64,000 bases of DNA, taken from the NCBI GenBank assembly GCA_024234575.1, contig JACKOB010000002.1, positions 496,001-560,000 on the forward strand, written 5' to 3'. The first letter of the stretch is position 1, and each line of letters starts with the position of its first letter. Shown here one piece after another: positions 1 through 7,315 of this stretch. Origin of the DNA: Hahellaceae bacterium (GTDB taxonomy: Bacteria > Pseudomonadota > Gammaproteobacteria > Pseudomonadales > Oleiphilaceae). Under the pieces are notes generated by a model that did no database searches, was not told where the DNA came from, and saw nothing but the letters and a program-made list of their open reading frames with translations. Position numbers and translations under genes: made by a program.

Positions 1-10
1 CGCGGCATTT

Positions 11-60
11 GTGCGGATTTCCGCACGGCAAGTGATGCTGTCGCGTGTGGACATCCACAC
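11..60 (+). promoter_or_regulatory. Paired upstream activator palindromes of dctPQM
   Basis: Two near-identical inverted repeats lie here: GTGCGGA-TT-TCCGCAC at 11-26 and GTGTGGA-CA-TCCACAC at 45-60. Each has perfect 7-bp arms, and their centres are 34 bp apart. They sit about 150-200 bp upstream of a sigma-54 promoter, the usual place for enhancer-type activator sites. In other proteobacteria dicarboxylate transport genes are activated by the DctB/DctD two-component system through tandem sites upstream of a -24/-12 promoter. Assigning DctD here is inference, because no dctBD is in the window. Confidence 0.7.
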
Positions 61-212
61 AACTACTCGTCTTTAACGCCTCTTCAACGCGTCACTCATT
101 ACTGATCAGCTGCGCCAACCAAACAAGGAATTAAACATAACGCATTGTTTTATATTGGCTATTTTTATCCTGATGAATAACAAACAAATAATTCTGGCGT
201 TTTTTCTCAATC

Positions 213-228
213 TGGAACGCTATCTGCA
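213..228 (+). promoter_or_regulatory. Sigma-54 promoter of dctPQM
   Basis: The sequence TGGAACGCTATCTGCA has the invariant GG and GC separated by exactly ten bases, as required for a -24/-12 promoter, and differs from the TGGCAC/TTGCA consensus at few positions. Initiation would fall near 239-241, about 57 bases before the dctP start codon. The upstream paired palindromes support activator-dependent control. Confidence 0.8.
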
Positions 229-297
229 TTTGTTTTTTACCGAAAACAGAAGAGCCAGAAAAAAATAAAAGCTCAATACACTAATGAGAGGACAGAT

Positions 298-1284
298 ATG
301 AAAAACTTAAAACACATGCTGGTAACGGCCATTGCATCACTGACCCTGGCAACCGCCAGCTGGGCAGCGCCGATTGAGATTAAGTTTTCCCACGTTGTTG
401 CTGAAAACACCCCAAAAGGGCAGATGGCGCTAAAATTTAAAGAGCTGGTGGAAGAGCGCCTGCCAGGGAAAGTAGAAGTGAAAGTCTTTCCTAACTCCCA
501 GTTATTTGGCGACAACAAAGTATTAGAAGCCATGTTGCTGGGTGATGTTCAGATCGCTGCCCCGTCGCTTTCAAAGTTTGATGCTTATACAAAAAGCCTG
601 CAAATTTTTGACTTGCCATTCCTGTTTGATGACATGACAGCCGTAGAGAAATTTCAGCAAAGCCCTAAAGGACAAGAGTTATTAGGTGCTATCGAAAAGA
701 AAGGTCTGGTTGGACTGGGTTATCTTCATAACGGTATGAAGCAAATATCGGCTAACAAGCCAATAATCACTCCTGAGGATGCCAACGGCCAAAAATTCCG
801 TATCCAGACATCGGATGTATTGGCGGCCCAGTTTGAGGCAGTAGGTGCCATTCCGGTGAAAAAGCCATTCTCAGAAGTGTTCACATTGCTACAAACCAAG
901 GCGATTGATGGTCAGGAAAACACCTGGTCAAACATGTACTCGAAAAAGTTCTTCGAAGTGCAAAGCCATATCACCGAAACTAACCACGGCGTACTCGACT
1001 ACCTGGTGGTGACTTCGAAAGAATTCTGGATGACGCTACCAGAAGATATCCGCCCTATCATCAAAAAATCACTGGATGAAGCCATTCTGGTGGGTAACCG
1101 TATCGCGCAAAAGAAAGCTGACGACGACCGGCAGGCGATCATCGACTCTGGCCGTAGCCAGGTTATCAGCATCAGCAAAGAAGCGCGCCTGAAGTGGATT
1201 GCTGCCATGAAGCCGGTTTGGGAGCAGTTTTCTCACGAAATCGGTGCCGACATGATTGGTGCAGCGGTCGAAGCCAATAACTAA
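298..1284 (+). CDS. dctP: TRAP transporter substrate-binding protein (DctP)
   Basis: This is the periplasmic solute receptor of a tripartite ATP-independent periplasmic (TRAP) transporter, which hands substrate to the DctQM membrane complex. The 328-residue protein begins with a Sec signal peptide cleaved near residue 23 (ASWA). The mature part has the DctP-family fold, including the KFRIQTSD segment with Arg168 at the position of the conserved carboxylate-binding arginine. A purine-rich GAGAGGA Shine-Dalgarno precedes the ATG. dctQ and dctM follow in the same direction. The family and the sigma-54/enhancer control point to C4-dicarboxylates (succinate, fumarate, malate), but the true substrate is not proven by sequence. 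Confidence 0.93.
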   Translation: MKNLKHMLVTAIASLTLATASWAAPIEIKFSHVVAENTPKGQMALKFKELVEERLPGKVEVKVFPNSQLFGDNKVLEAMLLGDVQIAAPSLSKFDAYTKSLQIFDLPFLFDDMTAVEKFQQSPKGQELLGAIEKKGLVGLGYLHNGMKQISANKPIITPEDANGQKFRIQTSDVLAAQFEAVGAIPVKKPFSEVFTLLQTKAIDGQENTWSNMYSKKFFEVQSHITETNHGVLDYLVVTSKEFWMTLPEDIRPIIKKSLDEAILVGNRIAQKKADDDRQAIIDSGRSQVISISKEARLKWIAAMKPVWEQFSHEIGADMIGAAVEANN

Positions 1285-1314
1285 TATTTAGTACAGGTTC
1301 ATTCGCAATACCTC

Positions 1315-1343
1315 GTGGGGCAGTGATTCTCGCTTCGCCCCAC
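1315..1343 (+). other. Stem-loop between dctP and dctQ
   Basis: GTGGGGC and GCCCCAC form a perfect 7-bp stem with a 15-base loop in the 84-base gap between dctP and dctQ. No T-run follows, so it is not a classic terminator. A likely role is partial attenuation or protection of the dctP message, so that the receptor is made in excess over the membrane subunits. That role is inferred from position. Confidence 0.5.
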
Positions 1344-1368
1344 ACTCTACCCAACTCGGGGGTTATCC

Positions 1369-1947
1369 ATGTTTATAAAAATAATCAACAAACTGGAAGA
1401 GAGCATCATTTGCCTGCTTCTTGTCACCATGACACTCATGGTGTTTATTGAAGTTATTCTGCGTTTTTGCTTCAACACCGGGCTGATGTGGGTAGGTGAA
1501 GCAACACTCTATACCGCCGCCTGGTTCGTTCTATTCGGTGCGTCTTATGGAATTAAAGTTGGCGCGCATATCGGCGTTGACGCATTTGTAAAACTGTTGC
1601 CAAACACACCACGCAAAATAGCGGCCATCATCGCGGTTCTGCTTTGCCTGTTTTATTGCGGGCTGTTTCTTTATGGCGGCTGGATTTATCTATCAAAAAT
1701 GAAAATGATCGGCATCGAAATGGATGACATGCCAATACCCAAATGGATTGCCATGAGCATTCTGTTTATCGGATTCGTGCTGTTGGTTATACGGTTTCTC
1801 ACACTGCTATGGAACATTATTACCAACAAGCAACAAGGCTTTCACATTGTTGATGAGGCCCAGGAGAGCATGCACCTCGCCCAGGAGCTTGAAGAAACGC
1901 TGCGCAAAGAACAGCTTGCCGCCAGTCAGGGGAGCCACAAACAATGA
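1369..1947 (+). CDS. dctQ: TRAP transporter small permease (DctQ)
   Basis: This is the small membrane subunit of the TRAP transporter, 192 residues with four predicted transmembrane helices (about residues 12-32, 48-66, 85-108 and 125-148). The helix-2 region carries the family-typical W-x-G-E-A pattern (MWVGEATLY), followed by GASYGIKVGAHIGVD. The charged C-terminal tail is cytoplasmic. Its stop overlaps the dctM start by four bases (ATGA), so translation of the two membrane subunits is probably coupled. Its partner is the DctP receptor encoded just upstream. Confidence 0.92.
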   Translation: MFIKIINKLEESIICLLLVTMTLMVFIEVILRFCFNTGLMWVGEATLYTAAWFVLFGASYGIKVGAHIGVDAFVKLLPNTPRKIAAIIAVLLCLFYCGLFLYGGWIYLSKMKMIGIEMDDMPIPKWIAMSILFIGFVLLVIRFLTLLWNIITNKQQGFHIVDEAQESMHLAQELEETLRKEQLAASQGSHKQ

Positions 1948-3341
1948 CTACCGCCACGCTATTTATCCTGCTTTTCGCCTGCATGCTTTTAGGCATGCCA
2001 ATCGCTATTGCGCTGGGCCTTTCCAGTGTCGTCACAATACTGTTTTTCTCTAACGATTCGGTGGCTTCCATCGCCCTGAAACTGTTCGAGGCGACTTCTG
2101 AACACTACACCTTACTGGCGATTCCATTTTTTATTTTATCGTCTGCCTTTTTATCGACAGGTGGCGTCGCCAGACGTTTGATAGATTTCGCCATTAATTC
2201 TGTTGGTCATATTCGTGGCGGCCTGGCGATGGCATCCGTGCTTGCCTGTATGTTGTTTGCCGCAGTGTCTGGCTCATCCCCCGCGACCGTTGCCGCCATT
2301 GGTACCATCGTGATTGCTGGTATGGTCCGCGCCGGCTACCCCGAAAAGTTTGCCGCAGGTGTTATCGCTAACGCCGGGACTTTGGGCATTCTGATTCCCC
2401 CCTCGATTGTTATGCTGGTCTACGCGGCAGCGACCGAGGTCTCGGCTGCCAGAATGTTTATGGCAGGTTTGATACCGGGGCTAATGATGGGCGGCATATT
2501 AATGATTGCCATCTACATTGTTGCCCGCATCAAAAAACTACCCGCTCAGCCATTTCCCGGTTTTAAAGCATTCGCCAAATCCGGTTTGATTGCCTTAGGG
2601 GGGTTGATGCTGATCATCATCGTTCTGGGGTCAATCTATGGCGGCGTTGCCAGCCCCACCGAAGCGGCGGCAGTAGCGGCGGTATATGCCTATTTAGTCG
2701 CCGTTATCGGCTACCGTGATATCGGCCCGCTGAAAAACGTTAATTGGCGAAATCAGGGCGAATCACTTTTTGGCGCGACCCTTAGAAACTGCTTTCAATC
2801 TGTCATGGCGCTTCCCAAAAGTGTTTACAATAAAGAGGTTAACGGTGTTCTTCTTGATGCCGCCAAAACCAGCATTATGCTGCTGTTTATTATTGCCAAT
2901 GCGATGCTTTTTGCCCATATATTAACCACCGAACGCATTCCACATGCCATAGCCGAAACCATTATTCAGTGGGGCCTGCCTGCCTGGGGCTTCCTGATTG
3001 TAGTGAACATTTTGCTGCTCATCGCCGGCAACTTTATGGAGCCTTCCGCCATTTTGCTGATCATGGCCCCTATTTTGTTCCCCATTGCAGTACAACTGGG
3101 AATCGACCCCATTCACCTGGGTATCATCATGGTGGTTAATATGGAAATTGGCATGCTTACGCCACCGGTTGGACTCAACCTGTTCGTCACCGCAGGCATT
3201 ACCAAACGGGATATGGGCTGGGTAATCAGCGCCGCCTTACCTTGGCTGGGCCTGCTGTTATTCTTCCTGATACTGATCACTTACGTACCAGAAATTTCAC
3301 TGTTTCTGCCAGAGTACATAGACAAGCTAAACGGATACTAA
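1944..3341 (+). CDS. dctM: TRAP transporter large permease (DctM)
   Basis: This is the large, substrate-translocating subunit of the TRAP transporter, powered by an ion gradient. It has 465 residues and about 12 hydrophobic helices. The family signatures GSSPATVAAIG (first half) and PVGLNLF (second half) mark the two re-entrant loops of the elevator-type transporter. It is slightly longer than many DctM proteins because of a hydrophilic stretch near residues 250-300. It overlaps dctQ by four bases, and a strong terminator lies about 55 bases after the stop, closing the operon. Confidence 0.93.
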   Translation: MTTATLFILLFACMLLGMPIAIALGLSSVVTILFFSNDSVASIALKLFEATSEHYTLLAIPFFILSSAFLSTGGVARRLIDFAINSVGHIRGGLAMASVLACMLFAAVSGSSPATVAAIGTIVIAGMVRAGYPEKFAAGVIANAGTLGILIPPSIVMLVYAAATEVSAARMFMAGLIPGLMMGGILMIAIYIVARIKKLPAQPFPGFKAFAKSGLIALGGLMLIIIVLGSIYGGVASPTEAAAVAAVYAYLVAVIGYRDIGPLKNVNWRNQGESLFGATLRNCFQSVMALPKSVYNKEVNGVLLDAAKTSIMLLFIIANAMLFAHILTTERIPHAIAETIIQWGLPAWGFLIVVNILLLIAGNFMEPSAILLIMAPILFPIAVQLGIDPIHLGIIMVVNMEIGMLTPPVGLNLFVTAGITKRDMGWVISAALPWLGLLLFFLILITYVPEISLFLPEYIDKLNGY

Positions 3342-3395
3342 ACGCCAGAATGTTCCCTCGCGACTGAGTGCAGCAGCACTCATGATAGTCGCCCC

Positions 3396-3421
3396 GGCGG
3401 GTTAATCCCCGCCTTTTTTTT
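3396..3421 (+). terminator. Rho-independent terminator of dctPQM
   Basis: GGCGGG-TTAATC-CCCGCC forms a six-bp GC stem followed directly by eight T residues, the classic intrinsic terminator layout. A second hairpin (GAGTGC-AGCA-GCACTC, 3366-3381) lies just before it. It separates the dct operon from the hydrolase gene. Confidence 0.9.
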
Positions 3422-3590
3422 GCACGAAAAAGCCCTTCTTCTCATCGTATGTTTCACCAGCACATGCTTGCTTTCATTCCCCCCTCTATCTACCCGCAAC
3501 GCCATTATTTGATTAATAAATATCCAGAACTACATTTAAAGAGTCCCGAACGGGATATCAAATAAAAATAACACAATGGAGTTTCACCCA

Positions 3591-4418
3591 ATGGATACCA
3601 CCATATTCAAGCGTTTTTCTATTTTTTTCTGCTTTCTCCTGTTCACCAGCATCGCCCAGGCCAAATATGCCGATATCAACGGCACGCGCATGTATTACGA
3701 TGTAAGCGGATGGGGCACACCTGTAGTCATGCTGCACGGCGGTTATGCCGATTCGGACATGTGGGATATCGAAAGCTTTCTGCTGTCGTTTAAGTATAAA
3801 GTGATCAGGCTCGATAGCCGCGGGCATGGTCGCACCAGCGATACAAACGCACCAATCACCTATGAACAAATGGCCGATGATACACTGGCACTGCTGGATA
3901 AACTGAACATCTCACGAGCACATTTTGTAGGCTGGAGCGATGGTGCGGTTATCGCCAGCCATATTGCCGCCACCGAACCCGCCCGCGTGAATCAATTAGT
4001 ATTGATTGGAGCCGCCTACCAAAGCGATGCTTATATCCCGCTGTTTAGCTGGCTGATGAATGATCAGGCGCTTTTTAACGGATTTATTGATGCGACCTTT
4101 GGTCAGAAGTACCAAAACACCAGCCCAACGCCTGACTATTGGCCCATTTTCAGAGACAAGCTGTACAACCTCTGGCAGACACCATGCTATTTTGCAAACG
4201 CCACTCCCGAACAATGCCTGGAGAGCCTGCAAAGCATCAGCGCCCCCACACTGGTTGTTGCCGGTGAACTTGAAATAGTCGACGTATCACACACGCAAGC
4301 AGTAGCAGCCGCCATCCCCGGTGCAGAGCTTAAAATCGTGCCCTTAGCGGGGCACTTTATGCCCATCGCCCGCCCATTTTTAACAACGGATATTATTAAG
4401 AAGTTTTTGAATAACTGA
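3591..4418 (+). CDS. Secreted alpha/beta-fold hydrolase
   Basis: A serine hydrolase of the alpha/beta fold, 275 residues from the chosen start. It opens with a signal peptide (hydrophobic core, IAQAK cleavage region), so it is probably periplasmic or secreted. It has an HGG oxyanion segment, a GWSDG nucleophile elbow (Ser116), an acidic residue in GELEIVD and the catalytic His255 in LAGHFMP. An in-frame ATG at 3576 exists, but GGAG at 3578-3581 sits nine bases before the ATG at 3591, which favours the latter. The substrate cannot be read from the sequence. It stands alone, after the dct terminator and before a gene-free stretch. Confidence 0.82.
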   Translation: MDTTIFKRFSIFFCFLLFTSIAQAKYADINGTRMYYDVSGWGTPVVMLHGGYADSDMWDIESFLLSFKYKVIRLDSRGHGRTSDTNAPITYEQMADDTLALLDKLNISRAHFVGWSDGAVIASHIAATEPARVNQLVLIGAAYQSDAYIPLFSWLMNDQALFNGFIDATFGQKYQNTSPTPDYWPIFRDKLYNLWQTPCYFANATPEQCLESLQSISAPTLVVAGELEIVDVSHTQAVAAAIPGAELKIVPLAGHFMPIARPFLTTDIIKKFLNN

Positions 4419-4441
4419 TCTTAAATCCGGCAAATCAACCG

Positions 4442-4480
4442 CAATCGCAGGCATGCCAAATCACAGCATGCCCGCGATTG
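4442..4480 (+). other. 15-bp imperfect hairpin after the hydrolase gene
   Basis: CAATCGCAGGCATGC pairs with GCATGCCCGCGATTG across a nine-base loop with a single mismatch. It begins 24 bases after the hydrolase stop. No clear T-run follows, so it may be a weak or Rho-assisted terminator or an mRNA 3'-end stabiliser. A second small hairpin (CCCAC/GTGGG) follows at about 4486-4498. Confidence 0.5.
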
Positions 4481-4675
4481 TTCTCACCCACCTGTGGGCG
4501 AGTAATAGCGCTGTTAACTGCATGGGCTGTTAGCAAGATAAGCGGGCGTTTTTGGGCGAGATTGCTAATTGAAGAAATGGGACGGCTTTTGAGCAAAAGC
4601 GAATGGTTTTGGTTTTGTGTAAAGTGCATTAGCTAAATACGTATCGGCAGGAATTTTTATATTAGTCAGAATAAA

Positions 4676-4706
4676 TTCAGATTGAATTATTTTTTTGATA
4701 AAGCCT
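4676..4706 (+). repeat. Degenerate copy of the 124-bp dispersed repeat
   Basis: The segment TTCAGATTGAATTATTTTTT, followed by TGATAAAGCCT, matches the first 35 bases of the repeat copies at 5672, 7605 and 8449 with several changes. The rest of the repeat is not recognisable here. Confidence 0.45.
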
Positions 4707-5007
4707 CAACATAAAAAGCGAGAGGAAGTCATCAAGGATAGTAGACCGAAAAAGTTTAAGAATGTGCCATTCCAATCCTCCCCCTTTTGCTCTGCAAAAC
4801 CAGAAGGAAAGTTTTCCGACACGACAAAGGTGACGCGCATCACAAATACCTAGAACAATGTCCACTTATTTTACATTCATCTCTAACCTATTGACTTGAA
4901 ACAACCTATCTCAATTGAAATGTAAAATAATAGTTAATATTGGCATATATAAGTGCCTTTAAGCGCGCCGCATAATAAAGATATAACTAAATTAAAAGGG
5001 ATCAATA

Positions 5008-5657
5008 ATGAGAAAAAAATTATCGGGCTAGCGACGACACTAGCGTTTGGATGTTGCGCTCAAGTCATGGCAACACCTATTACTCAAACATATGAAGCAG
5101 ATATCATCGCCGCGGTAAAGACAAACCTATTTGCGTTTGGTGACGTATTCTCCTGGACTGTTACATATGATAACAGCAGCAAACAGATGCACGAATATTC
5201 TAACGGTGCTGATGGTAAAGCCAATACGGCAGACGATTACAACAATTTTACATGGAACCTTCCAGACGCATCAGCGTATTTTTTCTCTGACGCTGTTTTT
5301 GATTTTGGGTTCACCAGCAACGATTTTATCCTGGGAACAGACCTTGTTGCATTGCGAGACACGAGCAATATAAGCTACTCAAGAGCATATGATTCAACAG
5401 GAGCTCTTAGGTTTGACAAAGAGCAGGATGAATTTACTTTTCGCTCATACGATACAACACATGGCGACGACACGACCGGATTTATCACAGTAGATGCAAT
5501 AGATGCATCTGGCAGAATCGGTCAAGCCAAGATTGTATTTGGAAACCTGAGACTCTCTCCAACTGCACCAAGTGGCAGCGTTCCTGCCCCAACCACGTTG
5601 GCTCTTTTAGGGTTAGGCCTTGTGGGACTTACAGCTTCAAAGCGTCGTAAGTTATAG
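5008..5657 (+). CDS. PEP-CTERM sorting-domain protein, apparent 5' frameshift
   Basis: This is an exported protein with a C-terminal PEP-CTERM tag: VPAPTTLALLG motif, hydrophobic helix, then basic SKRRKL. The tag targets proteins to exosortase for cleavage and surface attachment. The best start is the ATG at 5008 (AAGGGA six bases upstream), which reads MRKK and then hits a stop in that frame. Adding one A to the A7 run (5013-5019) would give MRKKIIGLATTLAFG, a normal signal peptide joined to the long frame. The uninterrupted frame instead begins at a GTG (4953) with no ribosome site and no signal-peptide start. So it is either a frameshift mutation, a homopolymer error or a slippage-controlled gene. 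The mature domain (about 200 residues) is not recognised. Confidence 0.7.
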
Positions 5658-5671
5658 AAAAAAGCTAACGG

Positions 5672-5795
5672 GGTCGGATTGAATTATTTCTGACCAATCA
5701 GATTAGCCCTGTCAGTGTTGAGATGATAGGGCTTTTGAATATTCATCTCGAACTCTAGAGAATTAAGCGTTGATGGAAATGTTCGCTTTTAACTC
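5672..5795 (+). repeat. Dispersed 124-bp repeat, copy 1
   Basis: Starts GGTCGGATTGAATTATTTCT and ends GTTCGCTTTTAACTC. It is nearly identical to copy 2 (7605-7728), with the same 124-bp length. It contains AGCCCT/AGGGCT arms (5705-5733) followed by TTTT, so it can act as a terminator for the PEP-CTERM gene, plus an AAGCG/CGCTT pair at the 3' end. Its first part is also an imperfect palindrome (GGTCGGA...TCTGACC). Part of the same element (TCGAATTGAATTATCTTT) recurs at 5913-5930. Confidence 0.85.
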
Positions 5796-6058
5796 ATATC
5801 TTTCCTTCTGCAAGCGCTGGTTCTACAAAAAATCATCCTTTTTCATTCCACCAATAATTGTTAAAACATGGCACACCATTTAAAGCGAAGCGCTCCAGTA
5901 ACGCTTACGGTTTCGAATTGAATTATCTTTAAAACTAACCCTTTTACTTTTCTATAAAGTGGCCAACTTAAGCATTAATGCCACTCGTTTATGCGTTATT
6001 TGTCCCACTCGATTCCGGGATTTATAAATGAGTCGATCACTTGAACGCCCGCATAACC
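5796..6058. other. Gene-free stretch with a repeat fragment
   Basis: No gene is visible. The stretch is AT-rich and holds the repeat fragment at 5913-5930 and an AGTGGC/GCCACT inverted pair near 5960-5990. It ends at a long perfect inverted repeat that closes the opposing PEP-CTERM gene. Confidence 0.5.
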
Positions 6059-6101
6059 GACATATAAAAATGGGGCTTAAAAAGCCCCATTTTTATATGT
6101 C
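6059..6101. terminator. 20-bp perfect inverted repeat, bidirectional terminator-like
   Basis: Two perfectly complementary 20-base arms (6059-6078 and 6082-6101) are separated by AAA. Each arm has a GGGGCTT/AAGCCCC core next to A5/T5 tracts, so transcripts from either strand would form a strong hairpin with a U-tract. It lies 25 bases beyond the 3' end of the minus-strand PEP-CTERM gene, so termination of that gene is the simplest role. The flanking GCATAAC and GTTAATGCG loosely extend the symmetry. Confidence 0.75.
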
Positions 6102-6125
6102 TGAGTTAATGCGATTGTTAGGTTT

Positions 6126-6650
6126 TTACTTTCTACGCGAAAATCCCAATCCGGCCAAGCCCAATCCGAGCAAAGCAATAGATCCGGGCTCTGGAACACT
6201 AACATTTACGTTATCGATAGGGCGGTACACAATTGTTTCAAAACAACAATTTGATTCAATAGCGTCTGCAAAAGACCAAGCGCCTGATATGCCGTCAAAA
6301 ACATCAATATGGGAGTAGTTTGTAAACCAACTTGATGCCTTCGCATAATTGGCTCCTTCATACGACTGGGTGTTTGTTGACGAATAATCAACAATAAACG
6401 TTGAGGCACTAATGCCTAACGAAGCAAATAAATCTGAGGTCATTACTTCCCAGCCATAACCAGATTGCTCGCTCAGATCTATCGCGCCACACGAAGGCCC
6501 ATTGATACCATCAGAGCATGGAGAAGCCCAAGCCAAATCATACCCGCCGAAAGTAACATATGCATCAGCTGCTACTTCACCAGTTAATAGAGTGGCATGC
6601 GCACCAACACTAAACAAGCTGACAACCAAAATACCGATTAGTCTTTTCAT
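6126..6650 (-). CDS. PEP-CTERM sorting-domain protein
   Basis: Exported 174-residue protein with a clean signal peptide (MKRLIGILVVSLFSVGAHA) and an intact C-terminal PEP-CTERM tag: VPEPGS, the hydrophobic ALLGLGLAGLGF helix and terminal SRRK. The family is processed by exosortase and linked to exopolysaccharide-rich surfaces; no exosortase is in the window. The central domain, with four cysteines (two in a CC pair), is not recognised. An AAGGA-like site precedes the ATG. A good sigma-54 promoter lies about 40-55 bases upstream, and a perfect hairpin terminator follows. Confidence 0.88.
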   Translation of the reverse strand: MKRLIGILVVSLFSVGAHATLLTGEVAADAYVTFGGYDLAWASPCSDGINGPSCGAIDLSEQSGYGWEVMTSDLFASLGISASTFIVDYSSTNTQSYEGANYAKASSWFTNYSHIDVFDGISGAWSFADAIESNCCFETIVYRPIDNVNVSVPEPGSIALLGLGLAGLGFSRRK

Positions 6651-6690
6651 TGCAATTCCTTTTATACAAAATTGATAGAGATTTTAATTT

Positions 6691-6706
6691 AGCAAAATCT
6701 GGGCCA
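6691..6706 (-). promoter_or_regulatory. Sigma-54 promoter of the second PEP-CTERM gene
   Basis: Read on the minus strand the site is TGGCCCAGATTTTGCT, with GG and GC exactly ten bases apart and a perfect TTGCT -12 box. It lies about 40 bases upstream of the start codon. PEP-CTERM genes in several proteobacteria depend on RpoN and the PrsK/PrsR system, so this fits the family. The link to PrsR is inference. Confidence 0.75.
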
Positions 6707-6767
6707 AAAGCATAACCCATTGATTTGTTGCGTATTTTATTGAAGCATGTATGGGAGGGTGTAAAAA

Positions 6768-6776
6768 TTTCCGACA
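6768..6776 (-). promoter_or_regulatory. Shared TTTCCGACA motif, possible activator site
   Basis: TTTCCGACA occurs here, about 65 bases upstream of the sigma-54 promoter of the second PEP-CTERM gene, and again inside TTTTCCGACA at 4812-4821, upstream of the first PEP-CTERM gene. The orientation relative to the gene is opposite in the two cases, which an enhancer-type activator would tolerate. Confidence 0.4.
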
Positions 6777-6850
6777 ACCTAACATCAAATTAGTCGGCGA
6801 TTTTTGCATCTGCTTTTTTTGCGACCAGATGCAATGAAGATTTGAATACC

Positions 6851-6887
6851 TTGCTCTTAAGAATTGGTATTGCATATAATACCATAA
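6851..6887 (+). promoter_or_regulatory. Promoter and operator of the PIN toxin-antitoxin operon
   Basis: TTGCTC (6851-6856) and TATAAT (6875-6880) are spaced 18 bases. A perfect inverted repeat GGTATT-N6-AATACC (6866-6883) straddles the -10 box, as expected for autorepression by a toxin-antitoxin complex. The expected start of transcription (about 6886-6887) coincides with the ATG of the toxin gene and no Shine-Dalgarno is visible, so the mRNA may be leaderless. Confidence 0.6.
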
Positions 6888-7315
6888 TGAATAGCTTAAA
6901 CGTCGTTTTAGATACTAACATTTTGGTTTCTGCGCTTCGCTCAAATCGCGGCGCTTCATATAAATTATTGGCCTTACTGATCGACGATATATACACACCA
7001 AATATATCAGTGCCTCTTTTCCTGGAGTATGAGTCGGTTATAAAAAGGCCAAGTATAGCTGATCATCTTACGGCAAAAGAAATTGACGATATTCTAAATT
7101 TCATATTGAGCAAATCGAGAGCGCGGAGTATATATTTCCTGTGGCGGCCATTTCTGAAAGACCCAAAAGATGATTTGGTGCTTGAGGTGGCAGTTGAGTC
7201 AAATAGTGAATTTATCATCACCCATAATATTAAAGATTTTAAGGGTGTTGAAAAATTCGGGATTCAAGCTCTAGGGCCAAAGCAGTTTCTAATAGACAGA
7301 GGTATTTTGAAATGA
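6887..7315 (+). CDS. PIN-domain ribonuclease toxin
   Basis: Putative toxin of a type II toxin-antitoxin module, from the PIN-family group of RNases with clustered acidic residues. From the chosen ATG it has 142 residues and begins NVVLDTNILVSAL with the first catalytic Asp. Further acidic and polar positions are seen in DPKDDLVLEVA and in THNIKDF, the usual PIN order. The longer frame starting at a TTG (6842) would include the promoter and operator and is unlikely. The antitoxin start overlaps its stop (ATGA). The toxin gene comes first, reversed from the usual vapBC order. The gene lies in the AT-rich accessory patch. Confidence 0.83.
   Translation: MNSLNVVLDTNILVSALRSNRGASYKLLALLIDDIYTPNISVPLFLEYESVIKRPSIADHLTAKEIDDILNFILSKSRARSIYFLWRPFLKDPKDDLVLEVAVESNSEFIITHNIKDFKGVEKFGIQALGPKQFLIDRGILK

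Larger units (their letters stand above)
4419..5007. other. Gene-free stretch before the first PEP-CTERM gene
   Basis: No convincing gene is seen in about 590 bases. The stretch holds a long hairpin (4442-4480), a degenerate copy of the local repeat family (4676-4706), and a GGAAAGTTTTCC inverted repeat merging into TTTTCCGACA (4806-4821) that recurs upstream of the second PEP-CTERM gene. Near 4941 a TGGCA...TGCC element resembles a -24/-12 promoter but has 11 rather than 10 bases between GG and GC. Confidence 0.6.

Noticed and set aside
4435..4629. Minus-strand frame after the hydrolase gene
   Set aside because: It runs over a strong hairpin and has no ribosome site or recognisable domain.
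4941..4956. Sigma-54 promoter of the first PEP-CTERM gene
   Set aside because: GG and GC are 11 bases apart; functional -24/-12 promoters need 10. It may be a decayed promoter, so it is only mentioned.
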